A stretch of DNA of 64,000 nt from Bacteroidia bacterium (GTDB taxonomy: Bacteria; Bacteroidota; Bacteroidia; J057): assembly GCA_030430205.1 (NCBI GenBank), contig JAUIGE010000025.1:40364-104363 (forward strand), given 5' to 3'. How positions within the stretch are numbered: position 1 is the stretch's first letter; the number at the start of each line of letters is the position of its first letter. The notes beneath the pieces were generated by a model, which did not search any database, had not been told where the DNA came from, and was given only the letters and a program-made list of their open reading frames with translations. Made by a program: the position numbers and the translations under genes. This document shows positions 50,710-59,409 of the stretch, one piece after another.

Positions 50710-53472
50710 TTAATCTTTGATAATCACCTTAACAAAAGCCTGGCTACGTTCGCCCTGAAAACCGATCACATAGATGCCCGGCAAGATGTTTCCGGGTATT
50801 TCCAACGATTCCTCATGCCAGCCTGCCGGTCTGGTTCCTGTAGAAAAAACATGCAGTTTCCGCCCCTGAAGGTCCCGCAATTCGACTTTGAGCCATTCTG
50901 GTTGAAACAATTCAAAGCGGATCGTAGCCGTTTTGCTGATCGGATTGGGATAAACCAAAGGAAGCACAGGATCGTCAAAACTTATTTCCAATTTCGGCAA
51001 GAGCCGCATCACCATTAGCTCATCTCTGGAACTGCCCGTCAGCAAGATGCGATTTTTCGCATCCAGGAGTATGTCGTAGGCGACATCCGGTCCGCCATCT
51101 ATATCCAGGACGAACCGTCCTTCTTCCCCAAAACCGCGATCCAGCCTGCCATCAGGCAGGTAACAGGCAAGTCCGATGTCTTGTGAGACGGCAGCCCCAT
51201 CCTCATCCACTACTCCGCCCGCAAGCAGAATGCGGCCATCCGGCAGCAGTTGCATGTCATACATGCTTGCCTCATGGCCCGGAAAATCCGTGCTGACTTT
51301 GCCTTCAAAGCCAAAATCGGGATCCAACTGCCCATCGGGCAGAAAGCGAAAGATCGCAAAGCGATCTGCCTGGGTGCCGCTCACGAGCAACTTGCCATCG
51401 GCAAGGATGGCCGTTTCCATCGTAAAATTATCCAGTTGGATTCCCTGTTTTTTCCAGCCGTTTTTCCCATAAGCTCGGTCCAGTTGGTTGTCGCCGCGCA
51501 GGCGACAGCTAGCAAGTTGCCACACATCCCGGCTATTTCTTCGCCAAAACCCAATCAGCATTTTTTGTCCATTTGGAAGAAGTTGGAGCTGAGAAGCCAT
51601 GCTTTCTCCCTGGCCAAAATCCAGGACAATCCGTCCGCCAAAATCGGGAATGCCATCTTGATCCAGTTCAAACAGGCTCATGTATACAGTCGGTGCATTG
51701 CTCAGGGTCGCCGGAAACAATAGTTTCCCATCCGGGAGGATCTTGAAATTGGGCTTATTTCCGGAGAAGGAATCATGGGCACTGCCTATCCTGCCATTTC
51801 CATTTGTGCCAAAGGATAAATCCAGCCTTCCTGTTGGATGAAAACGGTTGACAAAGTAAGAATTCAGCCCTTCTCCAAGTGCATATAGCATGCTGTCGGG
51901 GCCCCATTGCAGTTCATAAATTCCTTCAAATCCTCTTTCCAAAAAATTGGTAGAAGCTCGTCCTGGCAATTCTTCGCCATTTCCGTCCAATCCCAGGAGC
52001 AGGGATTGGCTCCTGATGGCACCAGCCTCTGAAAAATTAATACCCAGGCTGCCGCCTGTCCAGATATTCCCCCGAGCATCTGTGGTCATACAAAAACCAC
52101 TGCTCCATGCCTGGTTGGAATTGATGCGGATATAGCCGCGCTCTGCTATGCTGGGGTCAAGGCTGCCATCAGCCAATAAGCGAATCAGTCCGATGTCTCC
52201 ACCGGAAATGGCCTGCAAATCTGATCTTCCAATAGTCCCTGTAATAAGTATTTTGCCATCAGCTTGCACATACATATCCAGGGCTTCAAAATCCTCGTTT
52301 TCAAAGGTATAAGTAACAAAGCCTGTAAAACCAAAGTCAATATCTGGAATTCCTTTTTCATTCAATTTGAGCACTGCGGCTTGTTGAAAAGCGGGGGGGC
52401 GTGGCTGCTGAGAAGGGTCGAATTTTTGCCCAAAAATCCAGTACAACAGCAAGACAGAGCTATCTGGAAGCAGCTTCATGTCTCTTGTTTCTGCGAAAAA
52501 ATCGCTCATCAAAATGGGAAATCTTCCTATAAAATTTCGGTCTTCTTCTCCTTCTGCTGTCAGCCGGGTGCAGGCTTTGCCCACGGCAAATGAATTTAAA
52601 GCACTCGCCAGCAGCAGGCGCTGCCCGGGGTCTATCTGGGCTTCTGCAAAGCCTGGAAAAGCTGTTGTTGTGTATTCTCTGATCCCCTGATTTCCAAATG
52701 AAAGGTCTAATTTCCCGTCCATATCTGTCCGGAATACAAATTTCCCCTGACCTGACTGACCACTGCACAGCAAATATTTCCCCTTCTGAAAAGAGAAACT
52801 GTAGAGGTGAGGGGCAAAAGTGGCAGGTGTTTTCAGGAAAGCCTGATCTCCAAAGCTGAGATCGAGTTCGCCCTGGGGGCTGAGTTTTCCAAAAAAGGAA
52901 AGAGCCGGGCCAAAATTTCCATTTCCTCTGCCTAAAAAGTAGATACAGCCATCCTGAAATTCGCGGAGCTCATATAATGAGGCTGTAATGGTGTTGACAT
53001 CGGTCAGTGAAAAGGCAAGCATACCCTCCTTGCCAAAGCTATTGTCCAGACTCCCATCAGGCAAAAGCCTGATAAACACAAGCTCATGATCACGTCGACC
53101 TGCCAGCAGGATGCGACCGTTGCGGGTAATGAGCATTTTATGCAAGTGTTCTTCCTTTCCGCCTAAATCCAGCGTCAACTTGCCCTGATCCCCAAAGCCG
53201 GCATCAAGCTGCCCCAATTCATCTCTTCGTTCTACCCACCAATCGTTGAGCAGCGCCAGGTCCCGGTAGCGGTGATTGGTGAGTTGTGTTTGCCAGCCGG
53301 CAAGAACGATTTTGCCATCAGTCTGCGTGGCTACTGCAGTGGCATGCATACCGCTGCTGCCGCTTTGAAGGGAGAATAAGCCGCCCTGGCCGAAGTTTGT
53401 ATCTGTGGTCTGGGAGAAAAGGCTGGAAATGGAGATTCCCAGCAGGATAAGAGTAATGCAGTATTTTAGCAT
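50710..53472 (-). CDS. Delta-60 repeat protein, T9SS substrate
   Basis: A 920-residue secreted protein with signal peptide MLKYCITLILLGISISSLFSQ. It is built from about 14 delta-60 repeats (pattern DGKIxxxG...RLLPDGSLDxSFG), which fold into a propeller-like or beta-repeat structure. It ends with a T9SS sorting domain (VYPNPISKTATIRFELFQPE...GIYVIGFQGERS). A surface adhesion or binding role is likely, not proven. Confidence 0.88.
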   Translation of the reverse strand: MLKYCITLILLGISISSLFSQTTDTNFGQGGLFSLQSGSSGMHATAVATQTDGKIVLAGWQTQLTNHRYRDLALLNDWWVERRDELGQLDAGFGDQGKLTLDLGGKEEHLHKMLITRNGRILLAGRRDHELVFIRLLPDGSLDNSFGKEGMLAFSLTDVNTITASLYELREFQDGCIYFLGRGNGNFGPALSFFGKLSPQGELDLSFGDQAFLKTPATFAPHLYSFSFQKGKYLLCSGQSGQGKFVFRTDMDGKLDLSFGNQGIREYTTTAFPGFAEAQIDPGQRLLLASALNSFAVGKACTRLTAEGEEDRNFIGRFPILMSDFFAETRDMKLLPDSSVLLLYWIFGQKFDPSQQPRPPAFQQAAVLKLNEKGIPDIDFGFTGFVTYTFENEDFEALDMYVQADGKILITGTIGRSDLQAISGGDIGLIRLLADGSLDPSIAERGYIRINSNQAWSSGFCMTTDARGNIWTGGSLGINFSEAGAIRSQSLLLGLDGNGEELPGRASTNFLERGFEGIYELQWGPDSMLYALGEGLNSYFVNRFHPTGRLDLSFGTNGNGRIGSAHDSFSGNKPNFKILPDGKLLFPATLSNAPTVYMSLFELDQDGIPDFGGRIVLDFGQGESMASQLQLLPNGQKMLIGFWRRNSRDVWQLASCRLRGDNQLDRAYGKNGWKKQGIQLDNFTMETAILADGKLLVSGTQADRFAIFRFLPDGQLDPDFGFEGKVSTDFPGHEASMYDMQLLPDGRILLAGGVVDEDGAAVSQDIGLACYLPDGRLDRGFGEEGRFVLDIDGGPDVAYDILLDAKNRILLTGSSRDELMVMRLLPKLEISFDDPVLPLVYPNPISKTATIRFELFQPEWLKVELRDLQGRKLHVFSTGTRPAGWHEESLEIPGNILPGIYVIGFQGERSQAFVKVIIKD

Positions 53473-53539
53473 GGCTTTGGGTTTTGTATATCAAACGAAA
53501 TAAACCATCAATCTGCTGCTGCTCCCTATTTTTTTGCAA

Positions 53540-53571
53540 AAACAAAAAAGGCCTCGTCAAAACGAAGCCTT
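53540..53571 (-). terminator. Terminator after small lipoprotein gene
   Basis: On the minus strand AAGGCTTCGT-4nt-ACGAGGCCTT forms a stem with one mismatch, followed by TTTTGTTTTT. It lies 35 nt beyond the stop codon at 53606. Confidence 0.85.
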
Positions 53572-53605
53572 ATATTTTTATCTCTATTCGAATTTCCGAA
53601 TGCTT

Positions 53606-54094
53606 TTACTGCGTCTTGGGCACCAACTTCACCCGCAGGCTGTCGTTTTCCAACCAAAATTCCTCCTCGGTCAGGCGGGTAATGGTCCATTGCTGGTACT
53701 GCTCGTCCTGGTAGAATAGGGTGTCATTGTAGTTGTCCTGATAGTTGAAAGTAAAGAATAATTCGATTCTGTTTTTCTTATCCAAAAAGTCCCAATCGCC
53801 TCTTCCCAGAACAGGAAGCGTATCTGGCCGGGTGAAAGGAGGCAGCGAAACGACGCGCTCGGCGTCCAGTATGCTGTAGCCGCCATCTTCTTCAAACTCC
53901 ATAAAATCTGCCGCATACTCATGCGTCACTTCGGTTTGATACAGGATAACTTCTTTAAAAGACCAGGTTCTGGCCATTTTCTTTGCAGGAGCCACAAAGC
54001 TCATCACCGGGCCATCATTATAACCCGTGCAGCTATAGATTGCCAGTAAACTGAAAGCGAGGAGCCCAATAAGTAAGGTAGATCTGTATTTCAT
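53606..54094 (-). CDS. Small lipoprotein, paralogue of 50272-50694
   Basis: A 162-residue lipoprotein (LLAFSLLAIYSC, Cys at residue 22), beta-rich. Shared features with the paralogue: ARTWSFKEVILYQ, FEEDGGYSIL, GRGDWDFLDKKNRIELFF and EEFWLENDSLRVKL. It carries its own terminator, so it is probably transcribed separately from the delta-60 gene. Confidence 0.65.
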   Translation of the reverse strand: MKYRSTLLIGLLAFSLLAIYSCTGYNDGPVMSFVAPAKKMARTWSFKEVILYQTEVTHEYAADFMEFEEDGGYSILDAERVVSLPPFTRPDTLPVLGRGDWDFLDKKNRIELFFTFNYQDNYNDTLFYQDEQYQQWTITRLTEEEFWLENDSLRVKLVPKTQ

Positions 54095-54147
54095 TGTCGG
54101 TTGAGTTCTTTTGCTACAAATGTAAAAAAAAAGGCGAAATTTGCTTC

Positions 54148-55374
54148 ATGGACTTACGTGCAAAAATACAACAAAAAGCTCAGGACATTCATAAAGAAGT
54201 TGTAGAAATGCGGCATCACCTGCATGCGCATCCCGAACTTTCTTTCCAAGAATACGAAACCTCCCGCTTTGTTAAAAATAAACTTACATCTTTTGGGATC
54301 GAGGTGCAGGATAATATTGCGGATACGGGCCTTGTGGGAATTGTTAGAGGAGAGAAGAAGGGATTGACGAATGACGAACAAGGAATTACGAATAAAGAAG
54401 TAAGGAAAGTCGTGGCGCTACGCGCCGATATGGATGCGCTGCCGATCACCGAGGCGAATGAGGTCGCCTATAAATCTACCCATCCCGGTATCATGCATGC
54501 CTGCGGGCATGATGTGCACACCTCTTCGCTGCTGGGCACGGCCCGCATTTTGAGCGAATTGAAGCCTTATTTTAGCGGCACGATCAAGCTGGTTTTCCAG
54601 CCGGCAGAGGAGCGCCTGCCGGGCGGCGCTTCCCTGATGATCAAAGACGGCGCGCTCAAAGCGCCCGATGTGCAGGCCATTTTTGGGCAGCATGTGCAGC
54701 CGCAGATGCCCGTGGGCAAGATCGGTATCCGATCCGGCATGTATATGGCCTCGGCCGATGAAATATATCTCACCATCAAAGGAAAAGGCGGCCATGCCGC
54801 CAATCCGGCAGCTTTTATCGATCCGGTGATGATCACCGCCCAGACACTTGTTGCCTTGCAACAAGTCATCAGCCGCACCGATCCGCGCATCCCCAGCGTG
54901 CTGTCTTTTGGCACGCTGAGAGCCGTAGGCGCTACCAACATCATCCCCGATGAGGTCTATGTGGAAGGCACCTTCCGCTGCATGAATGAAGAAAAACGCA
55001 CTTATTGCCATAAGCTGATCCGGGACATCGTGCATAATACCGCCGCCATGTATGGCGGAAAGGCAGAGCTCGACCTGCGCGTCGGCTATCCCGTCCTTTT
55101 CAATGATGAAAAGCTCACCGATGACGCCCGAGGCTTTATCAAGGACTATGTGGGAGAAGAAAATGTCGAGGAACTCGACATCTGGATGGGGGCGGAGGAC
55201 TTCGCCTATTATACGCACGAAGTGCCGGGCTGCTTCTATCGCCTGGGCGTGCGCAATGAAGCGCGTGGGATTGTGCACGGCGTGCATACGCCGCAGTTTG
55301 ATATTGATGAGAATGCCCTTGGGCATTCTACGGGCCTGATGGCCTGGCTGGCTTTGAAGGAGTTGGGGAATTGA
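54148..55374 (+). CDS. M20 family amidohydrolase (N-acyl amino acid deacylase)
   Basis: From ATG 54148, 408 residues. Metal ligands and motifs: MRHHLHAHPELSFQEYET, ALRADMDALPI, HACGHDVHTSSLLG, FQPAEERLPGGA and GAEDFAYY. The dimerisation domain sits in the middle. It hydrolyses N-acyl amino acids such as hippurate or N-acetylated substrates. A heptamer array (54363-54404) adds about 14 unusual residues (LTNDEQGITNKEVRK) just before the ALRADMD strand, a site that is a surface loop in relatives. Confidence 0.92.
   Translation: MDLRAKIQQKAQDIHKEVVEMRHHLHAHPELSFQEYETSRFVKNKLTSFGIEVQDNIADTGLVGIVRGEKKGLTNDEQGITNKEVRKVVALRADMDALPITEANEVAYKSTHPGIMHACGHDVHTSSLLGTARILSELKPYFSGTIKLVFQPAEERLPGGASLMIKDGALKAPDVQAIFGQHVQPQMPVGKIGIRSGMYMASADEIYLTIKGKGGHAANPAAFIDPVMITAQTLVALQQVISRTDPRIPSVLSFGTLRAVGATNIIPDEVYVEGTFRCMNEEKRTYCHKLIRDIVHNTAAMYGGKAELDLRVGYPVLFNDEKLTDDARGFIKDYVGEENVEELDIWMGAEDFAYYTHEVPGCFYRLGVRNEARGIVHGVHTPQFDIDENALGHSTGLMAWLALKELGN
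54363..54404 (+). repeat. Heptamer array inside amidohydrolase coding sequence
   Basis: Six 7-mers (ATTGACG, AATGACG, AACAAGG, AATTACG, AATAAAG, AAGTAAG) occupy exactly 42 nt, so the reading frame is kept. The CCTTGTT units in the hairpin at 38325-38400 are the complement of a related AACAAGG unit. Confidence 0.75.
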
Positions 55375-55423
55375 TTATTTCCCAATAATTATCGTTACTT
55401 TAGAGAAAGAAATTGATCAAACG

Positions 55424-55654
55424 ATGAATCTATTAAAATACATCTATGCTTCTACCGGACAAAAGGAAGCGGTAATAATCCCAATTAATATTTGGGAACG
55501 GATAAAAGCTCATATAAAAATTTCCTCTCTGCTAGAACCGGCTCCTACGTCTTCCATTTCAATCCTTGATTTGGAAGGGATGCTTTCTGGTAAAAAAATT
55601 GACGCAGCATTTGAAGCTCAGCAACTTAGAGACGAATGGGAACGGGATTTTTAA
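55424..55654 (+). CDS. Putative antitoxin of VapBC-like pair
   Basis: A 76-residue protein. KEAVIIPINIWERIKAHI resembles the N-terminal strand-helix of dimeric antitoxins, and the acidic tail (FEAQQLRDEWERDF) could wrap the toxin. It overlaps the PIN gene by 19 nt. The identification rests mainly on this position. Overlapping genes and small size fit a type II toxin-antitoxin operon, usually self-repressed. Confidence 0.7.
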   Translation: MNLLKYIYASTGQKEAVIIPINIWERIKAHIKISSLLEPAPTSSISILDLEGMLSGKKIDAAFEAQQLRDEWERDF

Positions 55655-56025
55655 TAGACACCAACATTCTAATTTATCATTTAGCGGGTGATATTCCGCT
55701 CGATGCAAAACCAGAAATAAGAAGGATATTAACAGAATCCTTTAATGTCTCGGTGATCACAGAAATCGAATTATTGGGATGGAGAAAATTAAATACAGAA
55801 GAAATCGAAAAGATTAAAATTGTGCTTTCTACTGCTACCGTTTTTTATATTGATCAAGAAATTAAAGAAAAGGCGATTGAAATTCGGAGGTTACTTAATT
55901 TGAAATTACCTGACTCAGTTATAGCGGCTACGGCACTTGTTAATGACCTGACGCTCATAACGAGAAATGTAAAAGATTTTGAAAAAATTGAAGAATTAAT
56001 CGTTTATAATCCATTTGAGTCCTAA
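55636..56025 (+). CDS. PIN-domain ribonuclease toxin (VapC-like)
   Basis: A 129-residue PIN protein. The metal-binding acids are seen in LIDTNILIYHL, VITEIELLGW and LPDSVIAATAL, followed by LTLITRNVKDFEKI. All four positions are filled, so it should be an active Mg-dependent RNase, cutting tRNA or rRNA as known VapC toxins do. Its start lies within the antitoxin gene. Compare the broken copy at 2084-2265. Confidence 0.88.
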   Translation: MGTGFLIDTNILIYHLAGDIPLDAKPEIRRILTESFNVSVITEIELLGWRKLNTEEIEKIKIVLSTATVFYIDQEIKEKAIEIRRLLNLKLPDSVIAATALVNDLTLITRNVKDFEKIEELIVYNPFES

Positions 56026-56093
56026 AAGTGCATCAAGTCCTTCATTTTCCCTCCTTCCAATTTTCTTCCAAATTGCTTCCTTAATTTGAGGCA

Positions 56094-56768
56094 ATGAAAA
56101 TCCTGATCATCGAAGACGAAAGGGAACTCGCGCAGGATATAGCGAAATATCTGGGCAGCGAGCAGTACCGCTGTGAACTGGCCGCAGACCATGCGGAAGC
56201 CATGGAAAAGATTGCGGCCTATGCCTATGACTGCATTTTGCTGGACCTCATGCTTCCCGGCGGTGATGGCCTGGAGATTCTACACGAGCTCAAAAAACAA
56301 AACCGGCAGGATGGCCTCATCATCATTTCTGCGAAAGACTCCCTCGACGACAAGGTCGCTGGCCTGAAACTGGGAGCGGATGATTATCTCGCCAAACCCT
56401 TTCACCTGGCGGAGCTTTCCGCCCGCATTCTTTCCGTCATCAGGCGGAAGCAATTTGACAGCAACAACATCATTTCCCAAAATGAACTCAGGATTGACCT
56501 GAACGCTAAAGCAGTCTCGGTAAACGATGAATCGGTCAGCCTGACCAAAAAGGAGTACGATCTGCTGTTGTTTTTTATGGGCAATAAAAACCGGGTCCTT
56601 TCAAAGGGAGCCCTGGCAGAACACCTTTCCGGTGATTTTGCGGACATGTTTGACAAGCATGATTTTGTATACGCCCACGTCAAAAACCTAAAAAAGAAGT
56701 TGAAAGAAAGCGGCTATGGGGACTATCTGAAGACAATTTACGCCACGGGATATAAATGGGAAATATGA
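56094..56768 (+). CDS. OmpR-family response regulator
   Basis: A 224-residue two-domain regulator: receiver with IIEDERELA acidic pocket, phosphoacceptor Asp in CILLDLMLPGGDG, Lys in DDYLAKPF, and a winged-helix DNA-binding domain (SVSLTKKEYDLLLFF, VYAHVKNLKKKLKESG, IYATGYKWEI). The stop overlaps the kinase start (ATGA), so kinase and regulator are translated together. Confidence 0.93.
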   Translation: MKILIIEDERELAQDIAKYLGSEQYRCELAADHAEAMEKIAAYAYDCILLDLMLPGGDGLEILHELKKQNRQDGLIIISAKDSLDDKVAGLKLGADDYLAKPFHLAELSARILSVIRRKQFDSNNIISQNELRIDLNAKAVSVNDESVSLTKKEYDLLLFFMGNKNRVLSKGALAEHLSGDFADMFDKHDFVYAHVKNLKKKLKESGYGDYLKTIYATGYKWEI

Positions 56769-58051
56769 ACAGACTCCTCTCCAAACCGCTGAAAGCCTTT
56801 GCGATATATTCGCTCGTAATCCTGCTGGTCAGCATCCCTGCCTACTTTTGGGTGGTGGACACCATCTGGATCAGCGAACTTGATGAGCACAACCAGATCA
56901 TCAAAAACCGCATCCTACATCGCTTTGAACAGCAGCAGCTCGATGCCACGCAACTGGCAAACGTCCTTGACGCCTGGAATACGCTGCAGCCAGGCACAGC
57001 ACTCGAACCGCTGCCACTGCCGAACAGCCAGAAAGACAGCATATATGAAATCTACAAGATAGCAGACTATGCCGATGAGCAGGAAGAAGACAGATTTCGC
57101 GTCTTGCAAGCCTATATCGACATACATGGGCAGCCTTACCGCCTGACCATTGAAACCAATGTGGAAGAAGCCGATGAGACCCTGCTTGCCATTGCGCTGG
57201 TGACTTTTTTCTTTTTCATCCTGCTGATGCTGGGCTTTATCCTCCTGAACAGGCAGATCGCTCTGAAGAGCTGGAAGCCCTTTTATGCCACCCTCGAAAG
57301 CCTCAAGGCTTTTGACCTCTCGCTGGCGCAGGAGATCCGACTGGAAAAGTCCGACATCTATGAATTTCAGGAGCTAAACGATTCCCTGGCCAAGCTGGTT
57401 GGTAGCAATATTTCAACCTACCAGCAGCAAAAAGCATTTACAGAAAATGCTTCCCACGAGCTGCAAACGCCCATCGCCTTGCTGAAATCAAGGCTCGATC
57501 TCCTGCTCCAGGAGCAGGAAGTCACCCCCCGAATCTCCGAAATGCTCCACAGCATGGAAGCCCAGCTGGCACGCCTGTCCAGAATCAACAAGAACCTGCT
57601 GCTGCTGGCAAGGGTAGAAAATCATCAGTTTGAAGCATGGGAAATGCTGGATACAAAAAGTGCCCTGAAAAACGCCATGGGGCTTTTTGAAGATTATGCC
57701 AGCGATAAAAAGCTGAGCATCAGCAGTTCGCTGGAAGGCGCGCCTGCTGTGCGCGCCAATCCTTTCCTGCTGGAAACCCTCTTCAACAATTTGTTGTCAA
57801 ACGCAATCCGATATACGCCAGATGGCGGTCAGATTTTCATCCATGCACAGCCACATGCATGGGTATTTAAAAATAGCGGAAGCAAGGCTTTGGACGCCAA
57901 TAAGCTTTTTAAACGCTTTTCCACGGCTTCCAGGGAAGTCGTAGGCACGGGTTTGGGGCTCGCCATCGTGAAGGAGATCACCCATCGATATGGGTGGGAT
58001 GTGCAATACACCTTTCAGGATGAAATGCATGTTTTTTCCGTGATCTGCTGA
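56765..58051 (+). CDS. Sensor histidine kinase
   Basis: From ATG 56765, about 428 residues. Two membrane helices (about 14-31 and 141-161) flank a periplasmic sensor of about 110 residues. HisKA has the phosphoacceptor in ENASHELQTPIALLKSRL; HATPase has NNLLSNAIRYTPDGG and GTGLGLAIVKEI. The canonical DxGxG box is weak (KNSGSKALD), as in other Bacteroidota kinases of this group. It should phosphorylate the regulator encoded just upstream. Confidence 0.92.
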   Translation: MNRLLSKPLKAFAIYSLVILLVSIPAYFWVVDTIWISELDEHNQIIKNRILHRFEQQQLDATQLANVLDAWNTLQPGTALEPLPLPNSQKDSIYEIYKIADYADEQEEDRFRVLQAYIDIHGQPYRLTIETNVEEADETLLAIALVTFFFFILLMLGFILLNRQIALKSWKPFYATLESLKAFDLSLAQEIRLEKSDIYEFQELNDSLAKLVGSNISTYQQQKAFTENASHELQTPIALLKSRLDLLLQEQEVTPRISEMLHSMEAQLARLSRINKNLLLLARVENHQFEAWEMLDTKSALKNAMGLFEDYASDKKLSISSSLEGAPAVRANPFLLETLFNNLLSNAIRYTPDGGQIFIHAQPHAWVFKNSGSKALDANKLFKRFSTASREVVGTGLGLAIVKEITHRYGWDVQYTFQDEMHVFSVIC

Positions 58052-58100
58052 AAATTCTATTTTTCTGCTAAATCTGTAAATAGTATTGCGCAAAAATCTA

Positions 58101-58871
58101 ATGATGGAAAAATTCAATAAAGTGGCTCAAATTACGCTGCTGTTCTGGCTCATGAAGATCATCGCCACCACGCTGGGAGAGACCTTCGGTGATTATATTT
58201 CCATGACCCTCAATTATGGATATGCGATCAGCCTGGCGATTACGGCAATTGCCTTTTTGTTGATATTAGGTCTCCAGTTATTTTCCCAAAAATACAATCC
58301 GATGATCTTTTGGCTGGTTATCATCGCCACGACCACGCTGGGGACAGAAATCTCCGATTTTATAGACAGAAGCCTGCATCTGGGTTATGCCGTGGGCAGT
58401 ACTTTGTTGTTTAGTGGCTTGTTGCTGACCCTTTTACTTTGGTTCAAAAAATTCAAAAACCTGGAAGTATTTCCCATCATAGACCGGCAAAAAGAAAGCT
58501 ATTACTGGATTGCGATTTTATTTTCAAACAGCCTGGGAACGGCATTTGGGGATTTTTTAGGCGATGTAGCGGGCTTGAGTTATTTGCAGGGGGCGATGGT
58601 GACGGGTTTGGTAATCATCGTGGTGGTGGTGTTGCACTATGCTACCAAAATCAATGCGATTCTGCTTTTCTGGTTAGCCTTCATTTTTACGCGACCCTTT
58701 GGCGCCACCTTTGGCGATTTTCTTACCAAACCGCTTGCTAAAGGCGGATTGGACCTGGGAACGCTGGCCGCTTCCGCTGTCTCTATGGCCTTGATGGTGG
58801 TGTTGATTTTTATTGCCTATATGCGATTGCGGAAGGAAAATGAGGGAAATAAAATCTCAATGGAGCTGTAA
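58101..58871 (+). CDS. Four-repeat membrane protein (COG4705-like)
   Basis: A membrane protein of about 256 residues with eight or so helices built from four repeats, each containing a motif like TTLGETFGDYI, TTLGTEISDFI, NSLGTAFGDFL and RPFGATFGDFL. The conserved Gly and Asp pairs may form an ion or solute path. Relatives are found near two-component systems. TTG at 58086 or ATG at 58101/58104 could start it. It is likely co-transcribed with the kinase. Transported substance unknown. Confidence 0.75.
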   Translation: MMEKFNKVAQITLLFWLMKIIATTLGETFGDYISMTLNYGYAISLAITAIAFLLILGLQLFSQKYNPMIFWLVIIATTTLGTEISDFIDRSLHLGYAVGSTLLFSGLLLTLLLWFKKFKNLEVFPIIDRQKESYYWIAILFSNSLGTAFGDFLGDVAGLSYLQGAMVTGLVIIVVVVLHYATKINAILLFWLAFIFTRPFGATFGDFLTKPLAKGGLDLGTLAASAVSMALMVVLIFIAYMRLRKENEGNKISMEL

Positions 58872-58938
58872 ATTCCAAATTTCTTCTAATTCATTGCAGA
58901 AGTTTGTGGGGTAAATTAAAACTTCAAAAAAATCTATC

Positions 58939-59409
58939 ATGAGAAATTTATCAATCATCCTTGTCCTGGCGATCGCGTTTTTTTCGCAATCCTGCGCGCA
59001 GGATGAAGCGAGCCAGGAAGCCCCTGCCGCCGTAAAAAATGCTTTTAGCCAAAAATTTCCTGCTGCCAAAAAAGTGAAGTGGGAAAAGGAAAATGCAAAC
59101 GAATGGGAAGCCGAATTTAAGATGAATGGAAAAGAATATTCGGCCAACTTCACCGCCAATGGCGACTGGGCTGAGACAGAGTATGAAATCAAGAAATCTG
59201 ACATTCCTGCTAACATCAAGGCGATACTCGACGCCAATTACACCGATTATGAGATTGAAGAGGCCGAAGTGGCCGAAACTCCCACCGGGAAATCCTACGA
59301 ATTTGAAATAGAGCAGGGAAAAGAAGAATTTGAAGTCGTAATTGATGCACAGGGTAAAATCACCCGAAAAAAGGAAAAAGAAGAAGATGACGATAATGAT
59401 GAAGAATAA
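58939..59409 (+). CDS. Exported PepSY-like protein
   Basis: A 156-residue protein with a lipoprotein-like signal (FFSQSCAQDEAS) and two PepSY-like repeats: AFSQKFPAAKKVKWEKENANEWEAEF and a second one around NYTDYEIEEAEVAETPTGKSYEFEIEQG. The C-terminal 20 residues are Lys/Glu/Asp runs. PepSY proteins bind peptides or metals in the envelope and often accompany two-component systems. Its end overlaps the TonB receptor gene by 14 nt. Confidence 0.85.
   Translation: MRNLSIILVLAIAFFSQSCAQDEASQEAPAAVKNAFSQKFPAAKKVKWEKENANEWEAEFKMNGKEYSANFTANGDWAETEYEIKKSDIPANIKAILDANYTDYEIEEAEVAETPTGKSYEFEIEQGKEEFEVVIDAQGKITRKKEKEEDDDNDEE

Noticed and set aside
54418..55326. 302-codon open frame antisense to the M20 amidohydrolase
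   Set aside because: Shadow of a gene with all metal-site motifs.
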